Shown in pieces: positions 7,551 through 8,136 of a stretch of 8,136 nucleotides of DNA; position 1 is the first letter of the stretch, and each line of letters begins with the position of its first letter. The position numbers were made by a program, and so were the translations under genes. The notes below the pieces were generated by a model. The model was not told where the DNA came from. It made no database searches and saw nothing but the letters and a program-made list of their open reading frames with translations. Where the stretch lies: the NCBI GenBank assembly GCA_003140705.1, contig PLKU01000085.1:16457-24592 (forward strand). The letters run 5' to 3'. This stretch comes from Acidobacteriaceae bacterium (GTDB lineage: Bacteria > Acidobacteriota > Terriglobia > Terriglobales > Acidobacteriaceae).

Positions 7551-7913
7551 AGGAGAGAGAATCTATTGGCAATCCAGTCGTGCATCGCGAAATCGTCGGC
7601 GAGAATATTCGGCTACTTTCGGATTTCTACCGGAGCGTCTCCGACTGGAGGCTCGACGAGATCTGGAGCAGCATCGCCGGTCAGTACCGGTTTGGGAGTT
7701 TGGAGGTGGAATGGGCGCGATGGGGCAGCCAGGCCACATGTGACTTTTTATGTTGAAGTTGCAGGTATCAAAGCGGCGCTCGCCCTGAACGAAAGCAGAG
7801 ATGGAGAAAAGGCTCTTGATCCGCATCCCGGGGCTATCGGGGCAATCTTAACCGGGCTCGCCGGCCCCGAGGGAAATCTGATTGGGCTGGTGGGGCAGCC
7901 AATGAAGCAGTGA
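7551..7913 (+). pseudogene. VOC (glyoxalase/bleomycin resistance) superfamily gene broken by frameshifts and start-codon loss
   Basis: Three consecutive frames each carry a part of one small VOC-fold protein in the correct order. From 7565 the first frame reads GNPVVHREIVGENIRLLSDF then YRSVSDWRLDEIW, the typical first beta-alpha unit. A second frame supplies FGGGMGAMGQPGH at 7699-7737. A third supplies VTFYVEVAGIKAALALNES from 7740 and AGPEGNLIGLVGQP near the end, with TGA at 7911-7913. Joined, they give about 116 residues, the normal family length. AGGAG at 7551-7555 sits 9 nt before ATT 7565, where relatives begin with ATG-Gly-Asn-Pro, so the start codon also appears lost. The first frame stops at 7754-7756 and the second at 7741-7743. 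Any single ORF called here, such as a 115-residue one from TTG 7566, would be out of frame for half of its length. Sequencing error could explain one lesion, but three favour decay. Confidence 0.75.
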
Positions 7914-8014
7914 AACAAGGTCGAATGCTTCAACTCCGCGAAGTTGCTCAGAAAACGAGCTCTTGCTGTCGATTACTTGGCCCCGAGATCACTGTGTGCT
8001 GTAATGATCGGGAG

Positions 8015-8136
8015 ATGAGCACGACCGACTGGTTACCGTTAATCGATCTCCTACGGGGCGCGGGGCTGGAGTTCGAAAAGGGATTGAGCGATTTTGAGAT
8101 TGAGGATTTGGAGTCTAGATTCGATTTTCGATTTCC
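8015..8136 (+). CDS. SMI1/KNR4 (SUKH) family protein, 5' end only
   Basis: An open frame from ATG 8015 runs off the window after 40 full codons. The segments WLPLIDLLRGAGLEFEKGLS and EIEDLESRFDFRFP resemble the first helices of SMI1/KNR4-like domains, where an acidic 'E-I-x-x-x-E-x-x-F-x-F-x-FP' pattern is typical. Bacterial members are often immunity proteins to secreted toxins or stand-alone proteins of unknown role. The start is uncertain. GGGAG touches ATG 8015 directly, which is too close. The frame stays open upstream to ATG 7925, which has AAGG 4 nt before it but adds 30 residues without family character. The assignment rests on a short N-terminal segment only. Confidence 0.55.
   Translation, partial: MSTTDWLPLIDLLRGAGLEFEKGLSDFEIEDLESRFDFRF

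Noticed and set aside
7501..7560. Possible tRNA-like or attachment-site sequence before the VOC remnant
   Set aside because: There is no cloverleaf, no T-loop consensus in the right place and no direct repeat partner in the window.
7319..7585. An 88-residue minus-strand ORF in the intergenic stretch
   Set aside because: It has no recognisable motif and overlaps the start of the VOC remnant on the other strand. It is probably a chance open frame.
7566..7913. A 115-residue plus-strand ORF starting at TTG 7566
   Set aside because: Only its second half (from 7740) looks like protein of a known family. Its first half is a wrong-frame reading of the VOC gene, so it is part of the pseudogene.
1..8136. 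CRISPR array, insertion sequence or transposon ends
   Set aside because: No regularly spaced repeats, transposase motifs or terminal inverted repeats were seen on either strand.

Overview
The window looks like chromosomal DNA of a soil-type bacterium, most likely Acidobacteriota (Terriglobia). The coding sequence is moderately GC-rich. The minus-strand gene at 6205-7227 encodes an exported Pro/Gln/Ala-rich protein with an 'LPDAP' motif, a kind that recurs in acidobacterial genomes. The phylum is inferred from remembered protein resemblance, not from a marker gene.

Positions 1-6173 hold one tight four-gene plus-strand operon behind a plausible sigma70-type promoter (-35 at 50-55, -10 at 74-79). 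In order it encodes a GH94 cellobiose phosphorylase (112-2556), an aldo-keto reductase of the YghZ/Gpr type (2567-3595), an AGE-family cellobiose 2-epimerase (best start GTG 3679, end 4923) and a GH130 4-O-beta-D-mannosyl-D-glucose phosphorylase (best start ATG 4920, end 6173). None of the three sugar enzymes has a signal peptide, so they should work in the cytoplasm on imported beta-1,4 disaccharides. The epimerase flips the reducing-end residue between glucose and mannose. One phosphorylase then accepts a glucosyl non-reducing end and the other a mannosyl end. Together they could reduce all four disaccharides of cellulose, mannan and glucomannan to Glc-1-P, Man-1-P and glucose. The role of the reductase is open. 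No transporter, endo-mannanase, phosphomutase or regulator lies in the window. An 83-nt leader between the reductase and the epimerase carries a perfect 8-bp stem-loop, whose 3' arm could alternatively pair with the epimerase ribosome binding site.

Positions 6205-7227 hold the convergent minus-strand gene, 31 bp from the operon end. Positions 7228-7550 show no convincing gene.

Positions 7551-7913 hold the remains of a VOC/glyoxalase-superfamily gene. Homology-like sequence runs through three successive frames, and the expected ATG is ATT behind an intact Shine-Dalgarno sequence. Positions 8015-8136 are the start of a probable SMI1/KNR4 (SUKH) family protein cut off by the window end.

The main point of interest is the compact set of glucomannan-disaccharide enzymes. 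The broken VOC gene is the clearest feature that ordinary ORF calling would misannotate.
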